From Chromatiaceae bacterium (GTDB lineage Bacteria; Pseudomonadota; Gammaproteobacteria; Chromatiales; Chromatiaceae), in NCBI GenBank assembly GCA_024235415.1, contig JACKML010000003.1, positions 124,001-188,000 on the forward strand: a stretch of DNA of 64,000 nucleotides, written 5' to 3'. The position numbers and the translations under genes were made by a program. Positions 1-7,730 of this stretch are shown here, piece after piece. Numbering within the stretch: position 1 is the first letter of the stretch; each line of letters begins with the position of its first letter. The notes beneath the pieces were generated by a model. It did no database searches, was not told the DNA's origin, and saw nothing but the letters and a program-made list of their open reading frames with translations.

Positions 1-1
1 A

Positions 2-127
2 TATGACGAGAATATGCGTTCGTCGCTGCGCCGCGCCGGGTTTCTGACCCGTGACGCCCGCATGGTCGAGCGTAAGAAAGTCGGTTTGCACAAGGCGCGC
101 AAGCGTCCGCAGTACTCGAAGCGCTAA
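2..127 (+). CDS. rpsI: 30S ribosomal protein S9, C-terminal part
   Basis: This is the 3' end of a gene cut by the left edge of the window. The 41 residues present end in RKRPQYSKR, preceded by RRAGFLTRDARMVERKKVGL. This is the strongly conserved basic tail of ribosomal protein S9 that reaches the P-site tRNA on the small subunit. The frame starts at base 2 and ends at TAA 125-127. A tRNA gene begins 61 bases downstream on the same strand, so the two may share a transcript. The identification is firm. The normal upstream partner rplM would lie outside the window. Confidence 0.95.
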   Translation, partial: YDENMRSSLRRAGFLTRDARMVERKKVGLHKARKRPQYSKR

Positions 128-188
128 CGCGCAAATCGCAGTACCGACGTGTCTGGCCCTTGGCCTCTCCGGCCCCGGGCCTTTCTTT

Positions 189-264
189 TGGGGCGTAGCT
201 CAATTGGCAGAGCGACGGACTCTGACTCCGTAGGTTGTAGGTTCGACCCCTACCGCCCCAGCCA
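189..264 (+). tRNA. tRNA-Gln (anticodon CUG)
   Basis: A full cloverleaf can be drawn. The acceptor stem is TGGGGCG (189-195) with CGCCCCA (254-260). The D stem is GCTC/GAGC. The anticodon stem is ACGGA/TCCGT with loop CTCTGAC, giving anticodon CTG. The T stem is GTAGG/CCTAC around TTCGACC, then G73 and an encoded CCA. The weak U1-A72 closing pair and G73 are known identity features of bacterial tRNA-Gln and support the assignment. The last 18 bases are copied in the tandem repeats that follow. Confidence 0.95.
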
Positions 265-753
265 TTTCCCCCGAACGCGCAGCGATCGCACACCCAATGC
301 CGCATTGCGGTAGGGGGCGGACCGATAAAGGTTCGACGAAGGCGCGTAGCGCCGAAGAACGTCGCGCCTTGGCGCGGCGGCCCGCAGGGCGAGGGCTTTA
401 GCCCGAGTACCCCTACCGCCCCAGCCATTTCCCCCGAACGCGCAGCGATCGCACACCCAATGCCGCATTGCGGTAGGGGGCGGACCGATAAAGGTTCGAC
501 GAAGGCGCGTAGCGCCGAAGAACGTCGCGCCCTGGCGCGGCGGCCCGCAGGGCGAGGGCTTTAGCCCGAGTACCCCTACCGCCCCAGCCATTTCCCCCGA
601 ACGCGCAGCGATCGCACACCCAATGCCGCATTGCGGTAGGGGGCGGACCGATAAAGGTTCGACGAAGGCGCGTAGCGCCGAAGAACGTCGCGCCTTGGCG
701 CGGCGGCCCGCAGGGCGAGGGCTTCAGCCAGAGTACGCCTACCGCCCCAGCCA
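265..753 (+). repeat. three 163-bp tandem repeats carrying the tRNA-Gln 3' end
   Basis: Three head-to-tail units (265-427, 428-590, 591-753) follow the tRNA directly. Units 1 and 2 differ at about one position. Unit 3 has a few changes near its end. Units 1 and 2 end in the last 18 bases of the tRNA (CCCCTACCGCCCCAGCCA); unit 3 has one mismatch there. Each unit also holds the inverted ten bases GCGGTAGGGG (for example 307-316), which can pair with the tRNA 3' end, and the T-loop-like GGTTCGAC. Short hairpins such as GGCGCGTAGCGCC and GGGCTTTAGCCC add structure. The period is not a multiple of three, so the long open frames here are not coding. The layout recalls the tyrT (rtT) repeats of E. 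coli. Confidence 0.93.
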
Positions 754-1157
754 ACTCTCCTGAATCGTATTTTGTCTGTGCACCTACGGCAGCAGGCGGC
801 TTGCAAGAGTGGGGGGTTGCGAACCAAGTTCCGCTACACCGCTTCCGGGCTGACAGCATGCGACGAAAAACGTTGCCGAGGCCTTTTTGTTGCACAGATG
901 TGCCTCCCCACCACTGCTTCCGTCTTTTTATGCCGCCATAGCTATTTGGCAAACCTGATTAGCTTGTGCTCGCAACTTACTAAAAAAAATAACTTTATGA
1001 ATTTACAGAAATTTGCGCCCATGCCCTGTGTCGCATTTCTGCCACGACAAAAAAATTTGTGCATTTTTTGCAAAAAAGACTGGTGTTGTGGCACAACCCG
1101 CACTATTATTCTGCCTGCACAGCTTTTCTTTAACCAAAACCTTTACGGGAGTTCTCA
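754..1157 (+). promoter_or_regulatory. intergenic region with porin 1 promoter
   Basis: There is no convincing gene in these 404 bases. The second half is clearly AT-richer than its surroundings. A candidate sigma-70 promoter is TGGTGT (1081-1086), 17 bases, TATTAT (1104-1109). The -10 box and the following 35 bases of leader closely match the region in front of the second porin, which supports the placement. The -35 match is weak. The ribosome binding site is GGGAG at 1147-1151. Confidence 0.5.
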
Positions 1158-2189
1158 ATGAACAAGAAGCTTATCGCTGCCGCCATCGGCGCAGCAGTTG
1201 TCGCGGCCCCGGCTGCATTCGCAGACGCCACCGTCTACGGCAAGATGCACACCAGCGTCAACATGAACGATTCCAGCGTCGCCAACTCCGACAACTACAC
1301 TGTCACCAGCAACGCCTCGCGTCTGGGTTTCAAGGGTTCGGAAGACCTCGGCAACGGCCTGAAAGCGGTCTACCAGATCGAGTTCGGCATCAGCTCTGAC
1401 GGCGGTCCTGCCCAGACCAACCCGAACACCGGTCCGCGTACCCCGGTCGACAACCACCGCAACACCTTCGTCGGCCTGGCCGGCGACTGGGGTACCGTCG
1501 TGGTTGGTCGTCATGACACCCCGGCCAAGATCGCCTTCTACGCCACCGGCAACGAGGTTCTTGGTGACTCGATCATGGACCTGAACAGCGGCGTCGCCGG
1601 CGTGTTCACCGAAGTGCGTGCCAGCAACGCGATCGCCTACGTGTCGCCGAGCTTCTCGGGCTTCACCATGGCCGCCGCAGTGGTCCCGGGCGAAGAGAGT
1701 GTTGCCGCCAACGGCGCCAATGCCGCTGATGGCATCTCCGACCACTACTCGGTTGGCCTGATGTATTCGGGCTTTGGCCTGAAGGCTGGTATCGGCTACG
1801 AGAACCTGCACGAGCAGGCACTCGGCGGTACGGGCGACGACCAGGAGATGATCCAGGCCGGCGCGAGCTACACCTTCAACAACTTCAGCGTCGGCGCTCA
1901 GTACGAGTCTGACGACAACCGTGGCGCTGTCACCGGTGCTGACTACGAAGCCTGGGGTCTGACCGCCAAGGCTACCTTCGGCAACAATGCTGTCAGCGCG
2001 ATCTACACGACCTCCGAGACGAAGAATGCCGCTGGCGCTACCACCTCTGACACCGATGGCTGGGGTCTGGCTGCTGAGCACAACTTCAGCAAGCGCACCA
2101 AGGTGTACGTTGCCTACGCAACTGAAGACGAAGATGTCGGTAACAGCGATCAGGATTCGTTCTCGATCGGTATGATCCACGACTTCTAA
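1158..2189 (+). CDS. Gram-negative general porin, copy 1
   Basis: This 343-residue protein has a clear Sec signal peptide cut after AAPAAFA (residue 22). The mature chain starts DATVYGKMHTSVN, the usual first strand of the Burkholderia/Neisseria-type porin family (Porin_4). It contains ASRLGFKGSEDLGNGLKA and ends in a C-terminal Phe (GMIHDF), the outer-membrane insertion signal. The protein should form a trimeric 16-stranded beta-barrel that lets small solutes pass the outer membrane. A close copy follows at 2658. Residues around 170-220, probably surface loops, differ most between the two copies. The start is fixed by GGGAG seven bases upstream and by the signal peptide. The solute specificity cannot be read from the sequence. 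Confidence 0.93.
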   Translation: MNKKLIAAAIGAAVVAAPAAFADATVYGKMHTSVNMNDSSVANSDNYTVTSNASRLGFKGSEDLGNGLKAVYQIEFGISSDGGPAQTNPNTGPRTPVDNHRNTFVGLAGDWGTVVVGRHDTPAKIAFYATGNEVLGDSIMDLNSGVAGVFTEVRASNAIAYVSPSFSGFTMAAAVVPGEESVAANGANAADGISDHYSVGLMYSGFGLKAGIGYENLHEQALGGTGDDQEMIQAGASYTFNNFSVGAQYESDDNRGAVTGADYEAWGLTAKATFGNNAVSAIYTTSETKNAAGATTSDTDGWGLAAEHNFSKRTKVYVAYATEDEDVGNSDQDSFSIGMIHDF

Positions 2190-2212
2190 TCAACGATTAG
2201 ACTGACGTGATC

Positions 2213-2242
2213 AAAAACGGGGCCTTCGGGCCCCGTTTTTTT
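2213..2242 (+). terminator. intrinsic terminator of porin 1
   Basis: A perfect GGGGCC-TTCG-GGCCCC hairpin is flanked by A and T runs, 23 bases after the stop codon. The same hairpin follows the second porin. Confidence 0.93.
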
Positions 2243-2657
2243 GCACCCGCAAATCCTGTTGTGAATGGACCTCCCCGAATACTGGGCAGCGCAGCTGTAT
2301 GGGAATCGCATCTCGCGGGGGGGGTGCACGGGGTGGATATGATGGCCGGGACGGATTCAGCAACAGATCGCCTGCTGGAGAGGTTCCTGCGACAGTGCCG
2401 CATTGCAGCCCAATCCCCATTTCTGGTGAACCCGGGCGTTATTGCGAAAATACTTTAGCTTTAGGCGCCAACTCACCGCCTCTAAGAATATTTTGTGTAT
2501 TCAACGGCTTGCGATGTGATGGGTGTCGCGTTTTTACCACTCGGCTTGCTCGCTGTGGAAAAATTGCCAAAATTCGCTTGCCTTGTTGCCGGTCGGTCAC
2601 TATTATTAGGGCTGCACAGCTTTTCTCTAAACCAACACCTCATTACGGGAGTTCTCA
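2243..2657 (+). promoter_or_regulatory. intergenic region with porin 2 promoter
   Basis: These 415 bases hold no gene I can support. A good sigma-70 promoter is TTGCCT (2578-2583), 17 bases, TATTAT (2601-2606). From the TATTAT box to the start codon the sequence closely matches the copy before porin 1, including GCACAGCTTTTCT and the binding site GGGAGTTCTCA. Upstream of the -10 box the two regions are unrelated, so the two copies may respond to different signals. Confidence 0.55.
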
Positions 2658-3677
2658 ATGAACAAAAAGCTTATCGCTGCAGCCATCGGCGCAGCTGTTG
2701 TCGCCGCCCCGAGTGCATTCGCCGAAAGCGTCGTCTACGGCAAGATGCACACCAGCGTCAACATGAACGATTCGAGCGTCGCCAACTCCGACAACTACAC
2801 GGTCACCAGCAACGCCTCGCGTCTGGGTTTCAAGGGTTCGGAAGACCTGGGTAACGGCCTGAAGGCGATCTACCAGATCGAATTCGGCATCAGCTCCGAC
2901 GGCGGCCCCGCGCAGACCAACCCGAACACCGGGCCGCGCACCCCGATCGATAACCAGCGTAACACCTTCATCGGCCTGGCCGGCGACTGGGGTACCGTTG
3001 TGGTTGGTCGTCATGACACCCCGGCCAAGATCGCTTTCTATGCCTCTGGCAACGAGCGCCTCGGCGACTCGATCCTCGACCTCAACAGCGGTGTCGCAGG
3101 CGTGTTCACCGAAGTGCGTGCCAGCAACGCGATCGCCTACGTGTCGCCGAGCTTCGCTGGCTTCACGGCTGCTGCCGCAATCGTCCCGGGGGAAGAGACT
3201 GGTGCCAACAGCTCCAACAACCTGGCTGACCACGCCTCGTTCGGTGTGATGTACTCGGGCTTTGGCCTGAAGGCCAGCGTGGGCTACGAGATCCTGGACG
3301 ACCAGGCGCTCGGCGGTTCTGGTAAAGACCAGGAGATGATCCAGGCCGGCGCAAGCTACACCTTCAACAACTTCAGCGTTGGTGCGCAGTATGAGACCGA
3401 CGACAACCGCGGTGCTGTCACCAATGCTGACTACGAAGCATGGGGTCTGACCGCCAAGGCTACCTTCGGCAACAATGCTGTCAGCGCCATCTACACGACC
3501 TCGGAGTCGAAGAACCCTGCCGGTGTCACCACGTCTGACACCGACGGCTGGGGTCTGGCTGCTGAGCACAACTTCAGCAAGCGCACCAAGGTGTACGTTG
3601 CCTACGCAACTGAAGACGAAGATGTCGGTAACAGCGATCAGGACTCGTTCTCGATCGGTATGATCCACGACTTCTAA
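2658..3677 (+). CDS. Gram-negative general porin, copy 2
   Basis: This is a 339-residue paralogue of the porin at 1158, nearly identical at both ends and over most of the barrel. It has the same signal peptide type (cut after APSAFA), the same opening VVYGKMHTSVN and the same closing GMIHDF. The last 45 residues and the whole 3' flank, including the terminator, match copy 1 almost base for base. The central part around residues 165-215 differs by substitutions and a short deletion (EETGANSSNN against EESVAANGANAADG). That pattern fits a recent duplication or ongoing gene conversion with divergence in exposed loops. It should be an outer-membrane diffusion channel for small solutes. Confidence 0.93.
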   Translation: MNKKLIAAAIGAAVVAAPSAFAESVVYGKMHTSVNMNDSSVANSDNYTVTSNASRLGFKGSEDLGNGLKAIYQIEFGISSDGGPAQTNPNTGPRTPIDNQRNTFIGLAGDWGTVVVGRHDTPAKIAFYASGNERLGDSILDLNSGVAGVFTEVRASNAIAYVSPSFAGFTAAAAIVPGEETGANSSNNLADHASFGVMYSGFGLKASVGYEILDDQALGGSGKDQEMIQAGASYTFNNFSVGAQYETDDNRGAVTNADYEAWGLTAKATFGNNAVSAIYTTSESKNPAGVTTSDTDGWGLAAEHNFSKRTKVYVAYATEDEDVGNSDQDSFSIGMIHDF

Positions 3678-3700
3678 TCAACGATTAGACTGACGTGATC

Positions 3701-3732
3701 AAAAACGGGGCCTTCGGGCCCCGTTTTCTTTT
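3701..3732 (+). terminator. intrinsic terminator of porin 2
   Basis: It has the same GGGGCC-TTCG-GGCCCC hairpin as after porin 1, 23 bases after the stop. The T tract is interrupted by one C (TTTTCTTTT). Confidence 0.92.
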
Positions 3733-3791
3733 CTCGCAAGTCGAGCCGGTGGCGTTGCCAGCCCGGCTCCACCGCCAGCTGCGTCAGCCCG

Positions 3792-4451
3792 TCAGGGCTC
3801 GATCACCCTCGGGCCATTCGGCGTGCCGAGAATCAGCACATCCGCCGGGCGATGGGCGAAGATGCCGACCGTGACGACACCGGCCAGTTGATTGATCTGT
3901 GTCTCGAGCTTCATGGGTTCCATGATTTCGAGGCCATGGACATCGAGGATCAGGTTGCCGTTGTCGGTGACGAAGTTTTCTCGCCACACGGGATTGCCAC
4001 CGAGCGCCACCAGCTCGCGTGCTACATAGCTGCGCGCCATCGGAATCACTTCCACCGGCAACGGGAAAGCACCCAGAACATCGACAAGTTTGCTCTCGTC
4101 TGCAATGCAGATGAACTTCTTGCTCGCCGAGGCGACAATTTTTTCCCGGGTCAGGGCGCCACCGCCACCCTTGATCAGGTGGAGTTGGCGGTTGGACTCG
4201 TCTGCACCGTCTACGTACACCTCAAGCCCTCCCGTCGCGTTCAGATCGAGCACTGGAATCCCGAGTTTCTTCATGCGTTGGGTCGACGCTTCCGAGCTCG
4301 AGACCGCGCCGTCGAAACGGTCCTTGACCGCGGCGAATGCGTCGATGAAGTGATTGACTGTGGACCCGGTGCCGACGCCGATGATGCCGCCACCCGGCAG
4401 GTAATCGATTGCGGCAATCGCTGCCTGCTTCTTCATTTCGTCTGCGTTCAT
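3792..4451 (-). CDS. rpiA: ribose-5-phosphate isomerase A
   Basis: The 219-residue protein has the normal length of RpiA, which interconverts ribose 5-phosphate and ribulose 5-phosphate in the pentose phosphate and Calvin cycles in the cytoplasm. Diagnostic stretches are GVGTGSTVNHFID (phosphate loop, about residue 26), SSSEASTQRMKKLGIP, VYVDGADE (catalytic Asp pair) and KGGGGALTREKIVA (catalytic Lys region). It is transcribed divergently from ilvA, with 177 bases between them. In an autotrophic sulfur oxidiser the enzyme would also feed ribulose-5-phosphate to carbon fixation; that is inference, as no Calvin-cycle genes are in view. Confidence 0.97.
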   Translation of the reverse strand: MNADEMKKQAAIAAIDYLPGGGIIGVGTGSTVNHFIDAFAAVKDRFDGAVSSSEASTQRMKKLGIPVLDLNATGGLEVYVDGADESNRQLHLIKGGGGALTREKIVASASKKFICIADESKLVDVLGAFPLPVEVIPMARSYVARELVALGGNPVWRENFVTDNGNLILDVHGLEIMEPMKLETQINQLAGVVTVGIFAHRPADVLILGTPNGPRVIEP

Positions 4452-4628
4452 TTCTGCCCTCTTTACGCGCCGGCTGCAGCCGGTCAGGTTTTGATCAGGC
4501 CGCAGACGTTATCACTGAACCGCAACGATCGGCCACAGCGGCGGCATAATGTGATCGACTGCCTTACACTAGCGCCGCAGGTCAGTCGTGCAGATCGACC
4601 TGTTGTCGAAATCAACGAGAGACTCCTC

Positions 4629-6149
4629 ATGCCACGCACCTATATAGAGAAGATCCTGCGCGCCCGCGTATACGACGTCGCTGTCGAGACGCCGCTCGAA
4701 AGGGCATCCCGACTGTCGGCAAGAGTCGGTAATCAGGTCCTGCTCAAGCGCGAAGACACGCAGCAGGTGTTCTCGTTCAAGCTGCGCGGTGCCTACAACA
4801 AGATCTACCAGTTGCCCGAGGAGCAGCGTGCAGGCGGCGTGATCGCGGCCTCCGCCGGCAATCATGCGCAGGGGGTCGCCCTGGCCGGGCAGCGGCTGGG
4901 CGTGACGACGACGATAGTGATGCCGGTCACGACACCCGCGATCAAGGTCGAGACCGTGCGTCGACTCGGTGGCAAGGCAGTCCTTCAGGGCGATTCCTAC
5001 GACGACGCTTTCGCCTATGCGACCAAGCTGGCGAGCGACAAGGGTCTGACATTCATTCATCCGTTCGACGATCCGGATGTGATCGCGGGACAGGGAACGA
5101 TCGGCATGGAGTTGCTGCGTCAACACGCCGATCCGATTCACGCGGTGTTTGTTCCGGTTGGCGGCGGAGGTCTGATCGCCGGCGTCGCGGCGTACATCAA
5201 AGACATCCGACCCGAGATCAAGGTGATTGGTGTCGAGCCGGAAGACGCGCCGACGCTGGAGCGTGCGCTCGCCGCCGGACGGCGCGTGACCTTGCCGCGC
5301 GTCGGACTTTTTGCTGACGGTGTCGCGGTAAGGCAGATTGGTGAGGAGCCTTTCCGCATCGCACGCAAGACGGTCGACGAGGTGATCCTGGTCAGCACGG
5401 ATGAGATCTGTGCCGCAATCAAGGATGTGTTCGACGATACCCGCAGTGTCGCGGAGCCGGCAGGTGCTCTGGCGATTGCGGGTATCAAGAAGTACGTCGC
5501 TCGCGAAGGGATAACGGATCAGACGCTGATCGGCATTCTGAGTGGGGCGAATGTCAACTTCGACAGGCTGCGTCATATCGCCGAGCGTGCGGAGGTCGGA
5601 GAGCAGCGGGAGGCGCTGTTGGCAGTGAAGATCCCGGAAAAGCCCGGTAGCTTCCTGGCGTTCTGTCGGGCGCTCGGCAAGCGCAGCATCACCGAGTTCA
5701 ACTACCGCTACGCGGATCAGAGCGATGCCATGGTGTTTTGCGGCGTTGAGTTGCGCAATGGCTATGCCGAGCGAGCCGAGTTGGTCGAGCTGCTGGTTGG
5801 CAAAGGATTCGACGTGGTCGATCTCACTGACAATGAGACAGCGAAGCTACATATCCGCTATATGGTCGGGGGGCATGCTCCCAACGCGCTTGACGAAAAG
5901 CTCTTTCGCTTCGAGTTCCCCGAGCGGCCAGGCGCACTGTTGGACTTTCTCAAAGGCTTGTCTCGCGGCTGGAACATCAGCCTGTTTCATTACCGCAACC
6001 ACGGTGCGGCGTACGGGCGCGTGCTTGTCGGTGTGCAGCTGGACCGCAAGGCCGTGCGCGAGTTTCGTACCTACATGCAAACGGCTGGATATGCATACAG
6101 TGAAGAGACTGATAACGCGGCTTACCGATTGTTCGCCAGGGGCGGGTGA
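4629..6149 (+). CDS. ilvA: threonine ammonia-lyase, biosynthetic
   Basis: The protein deaminates threonine to 2-oxobutanoate, the first step towards isoleucine, using pyridoxal phosphate. The start ATG at 4629 gives 506 residues, the usual length of the biosynthetic enzyme; the longer open frame upstream overlaps rpiA and is spurious. The PLP lysine is K51 in VFSFKLRGAYNK. The phosphate-binding glycine loop is VGGGGLIAG. The C-terminal third holds two ACT-like regulatory domains (EKPGSFLAFCRAL and ERPGALLDFLKGL), which in this family bind isoleucine and valine. That distinguishes it from the short catabolic TdcB type. A strong terminator follows. Confidence 0.97.
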   Translation: MPRTYIEKILRARVYDVAVETPLERASRLSARVGNQVLLKREDTQQVFSFKLRGAYNKIYQLPEEQRAGGVIAASAGNHAQGVALAGQRLGVTTTIVMPVTTPAIKVETVRRLGGKAVLQGDSYDDAFAYATKLASDKGLTFIHPFDDPDVIAGQGTIGMELLRQHADPIHAVFVPVGGGGLIAGVAAYIKDIRPEIKVIGVEPEDAPTLERALAAGRRVTLPRVGLFADGVAVRQIGEEPFRIARKTVDEVILVSTDEICAAIKDVFDDTRSVAEPAGALAIAGIKKYVAREGITDQTLIGILSGANVNFDRLRHIAERAEVGEQREALLAVKIPEKPGSFLAFCRALGKRSITEFNYRYADQSDAMVFCGVELRNGYAERAELVELLVGKGFDVVDLTDNETAKLHIRYMVGGHAPNALDEKLFRFEFPERPGALLDFLKGLSRGWNISLFHYRNHGAAYGRVLVGVQLDRKAVREFRTYMQTAGYAYSEETDNAAYRLFARGG

Positions 6150-6187
6150 CTAGGGTCGGTAGAGGCTGCAGGGTTGCCGCAGGCATG

Positions 6188-6221
6188 AAAAAAGCCCAAC
6201 CGGATCCGGTTGGGCTTTTTT
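6188..6221. terminator. bidirectional intrinsic terminator
   Basis: The palindrome AAGCCCAACCGGATCCGGTT, continuing GGGCTT, is flanked by A6 and T6. It lies between the convergent ilvA and H1-like genes and can serve both. Confidence 0.93.
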
Positions 6222-6277
6222 GTGCTTACCGCTTGATCAGGCCTTCTTGCGTGGTCTGACTTTACGCGGACGCGCTA

Positions 6278-6598
6278 CTACTTTTTTTTTGCAGCGGCCT
6301 TCTTCTTCGGTGCTGCCTTCTTCTTAGCAGCGGCCTTTTTCTTCGGTGCTGCCTTTTTCTTAGCAGCAGCCTTCTTCTTCGGTGCTGCCTTTTTCTTAGC
6401 AGCGGCCTTCTTCTTCGGTGCTGCCTTTTTCTTAGCAGCGGCCTTTTTCTTCGGTGCTGCTTTTTTCTTTGGAGCGGCCTTCTTGGCGGCTGCCTTTTTC
6501 TTCGGCGCTGCTTTCTTCTTAGCAGCGACTTTCTTCTTCGGAACCGCAGCCTTCTTGGCTACGGTCTTCTTAGCGGATGCCTTCTTCTTGACTGCCAT
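6278..6598 (-). CDS. Lys/Ala-rich histone H1-like protein
   Basis: This 106-residue protein is almost pure Lys, Ala and Pro. It begins MAVKKKASAKKTVAKKAAVP and runs into five exact copies of the 12-residue unit AAPKKKAAAKKK (residues 47-106). Such proteins resemble the C-terminal tail of eukaryotic histone H1 and AlgP-like bacterial proteins. They are thought to bind and condense DNA, or to act as nucleoid or granule-associated factors. The binding site is GGAGGGAG before the start. The frame ends at UAG UAG right after a run of nine A. Shifting by -1 there adds 14 basic residues ending RPRKVRPRKKA, with a stop at 6237 just before the terminator. The true C-terminus may therefore be the longer form. 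Confidence 0.8.
   Translation of the reverse strand: MAVKKKASAKKTVAKKAAVPKKKVAAKKKAAPKKKAAAKKAAPKKKAAPKKKAAAKKKAAPKKKAAAKKKAAPKKKAAAKKKAAPKKKAAAKKKAAPKKKAAAKKK
6281..6460 (-). repeat. 36-bp coding tandem repeat, five copies
   Basis: Five copies of a 36-base unit encode AAPKKKAAAKKK in the H1-like gene. The units differ only at synonymous third positions. Such arrays change length easily by replication slippage. Confidence 0.85.
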
Positions 6599-6737
6599 AA
6601 ACTCCCTCCGGTTGAACAGGTGCCATAGACCATGGCTTGAGTATAAACAACGAAAACAAAAATACTAGTTTGTCAACGGGTGTATCGACGTTTGCATTCA
6701 AGGCTTTAGCGTATTTTTAATATTTCTTTTCTGGTGT

Positions 6738-6753
6738 GACTCAACGTTGAGTC
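6738..6753. promoter_or_regulatory. perfect 16-base palindrome, possible operator
   Basis: GACTCAACGTTGAGTC is a perfect palindrome. It lies in the AT-rich stretch upstream of the H1-like gene, about 140 bases before its start and beyond the fau 3' end. It has no T tract, so it is not an obvious terminator. An operator for a dimeric regulator is a guess from symmetry alone. The rest of 6599-6878 shows no gene. Confidence 0.35.
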
Positions 6754-6878
6754 GATGTATAGCGGGTCGAATCGGATTTGGTGCGTTCGGACCAACGAAC
6801 ATATACCGTTGTCTTGCAGCGCTTTGAAACCTACGCTGCACCTCACAGTGCAGATGCTAAACGTGTGGAAGGGAGCGC

Positions 6879-7505
6879 TTAATCGCGTGCGACAACATGC
6901 AGCGATATCGGCCTGCGCCTACGGCTATAGCAACTGCGATCGGTCACGACGCAGTCGAGTTGTACATCCCAGGGTTGGCTTGGCAGGGCCTCCACGCGTT
7001 GCACTTCATGTGCGACCCCGAGAAGGTAGGGACGGCTTGCCAGGCGGTGCTGAAGCGCAAACGAAAATGTGCGGTCGTAATAACCGCCTCCCATGCCGAG
7101 TCGATGACAGGCGGGATCGAAGCCAAGCAATGGCACAACGACCAGGTCGAGCCGGCGTGCCGAAATCATTGCACCGGCACTTGGAACGGGTTCGGGTATC
7201 CCATAGCGGTTGAGTTGCAGGCGGTCACCGGGATGCCAGCGGCAGAACCACAGGTGCCCGTTGCGGAACGGGTGCAGCACTGGCAGGTAGCAGTGCTTGT
7301 GCAAGGCCGCTGCACGTGCCATCAGCGGCATGGGATCAATCTCGCCATTGACGCCGACGTATCCGGCCACACGCTTGGCGCGCAGAAATCGTGGGTGTTG
7401 CAGGAGTCCACGTATCACCAACGCTTCGGCATCGCTACGGGCTTTTGCCGAGAGCGATGAGCGGAGCTGTTTGAGGTGTTGGCGCAGGGCCTGAGGGTCT
7501 TGCAT
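6879..7505 (-). CDS. fau: 5-formyltetrahydrofolate cyclo-ligase
   Basis: The enzyme (YgfA) uses ATP to convert 5-formyl-THF into 5,10-methenyl-THF in the cytoplasm. The signature LGMGGGYYDR and the preceding LLGFDPACHR are plain. The N-terminal ALRQHLKQLRSSLSAKAR matches the family's basic first helix. The frame is open to an ATG at 7520, but that codon lies inside the closing stem of the 6S RNA. I prefer the ATG at 7505, giving 208 residues, though no strong binding site decides it. Position directly behind 6S RNA is the standard gammaproteobacterial arrangement (ssrS-ygfA), where both come from one transcript. The C-terminus is unusually Arg-rich. Confidence 0.93.
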   Translation of the reverse strand: MQDPQALRQHLKQLRSSLSAKARSDAEALVIRGLLQHPRFLRAKRVAGYVGVNGEIDPMPLMARAAALHKHCYLPVLHPFRNGHLWFCRWHPGDRLQLNRYGIPEPVPSAGAMISARRLDLVVVPLLGFDPACHRLGMGGGYYDRTFSFALQHRLASRPYLLGVAHEVQRVEALPSQPWDVQLDCVVTDRSCYSRRRRPISLHVVARD

Positions 7506-7514
7506 GCGATGGAG

Positions 7515-7706
7515 AGACATTCCCCGCCTGTGCCGGTACTTGCCGTTATCCTTGAACCGTGGGGTTCAAGTGGGACCGAAACGGCGCCTCAGGCTTTCCG
7601 CTACGAGGCGGACTTGCACACTGGCAACCGTGACCCGGTCCCGGGGTGCATAAGCATAGGCTCAAGGGAACATCGGGCCAGCTGTCGAGCACCGCAGGGA
7701 ATGTCT
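7515..7706 (-). ncRNA. ssrS: 6S RNA
   Basis: This non-coding RNA binds sigma-70 RNA polymerase by mimicking an open promoter. The two ends form a closing stem: AGACATTCCCTGC at the 5' side and GCGGGGAATGTCT at the 3' side. Internal stretches match E. coli 6S RNA. CCTTGAGCC corresponds to CCCUGAGCC, and TTGAACCCCACGGTTCAAGG corresponds to the UUGAACCAAGGGUUCAAGG hairpin. The length of about 192 is close to E. coli (184). The location between zapA and fau is the conserved position. The ends are estimated from the stem and may be off by a few bases. Confidence 0.93.
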
Positions 7707-7730
7707 GAGTAAAGGCTAAACCCAAATGCT

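Noticed and set aside
265..753. CRISPR array
   Set aside because: The units are 163 bp, contiguous and nearly identical, with no unique spacers. They carry tRNA sequence instead.
250..952. Overlapping minus-strand reading frames with repeated peptide text across the 163-bp repeats
   Set aside because: The repeat period is not a multiple of three, so the same DNA is read in successive frames and yields the same peptide in three overlapping frames. This is an effect of the repeats, not coding.
1081..1109. Sigma-54 promoter (GTGGCAC) before porin 1
   Set aside because: The GG and GC elements are eight rather than ten bases apart, and the second porin shares only the sigma-70-type -10 box.
3852..4628. 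N-terminal extension of ilvA by 259 codons
   Set aside because: It lies antisense over rpiA and has no family match. The ATG at 4629 gives the normal length.
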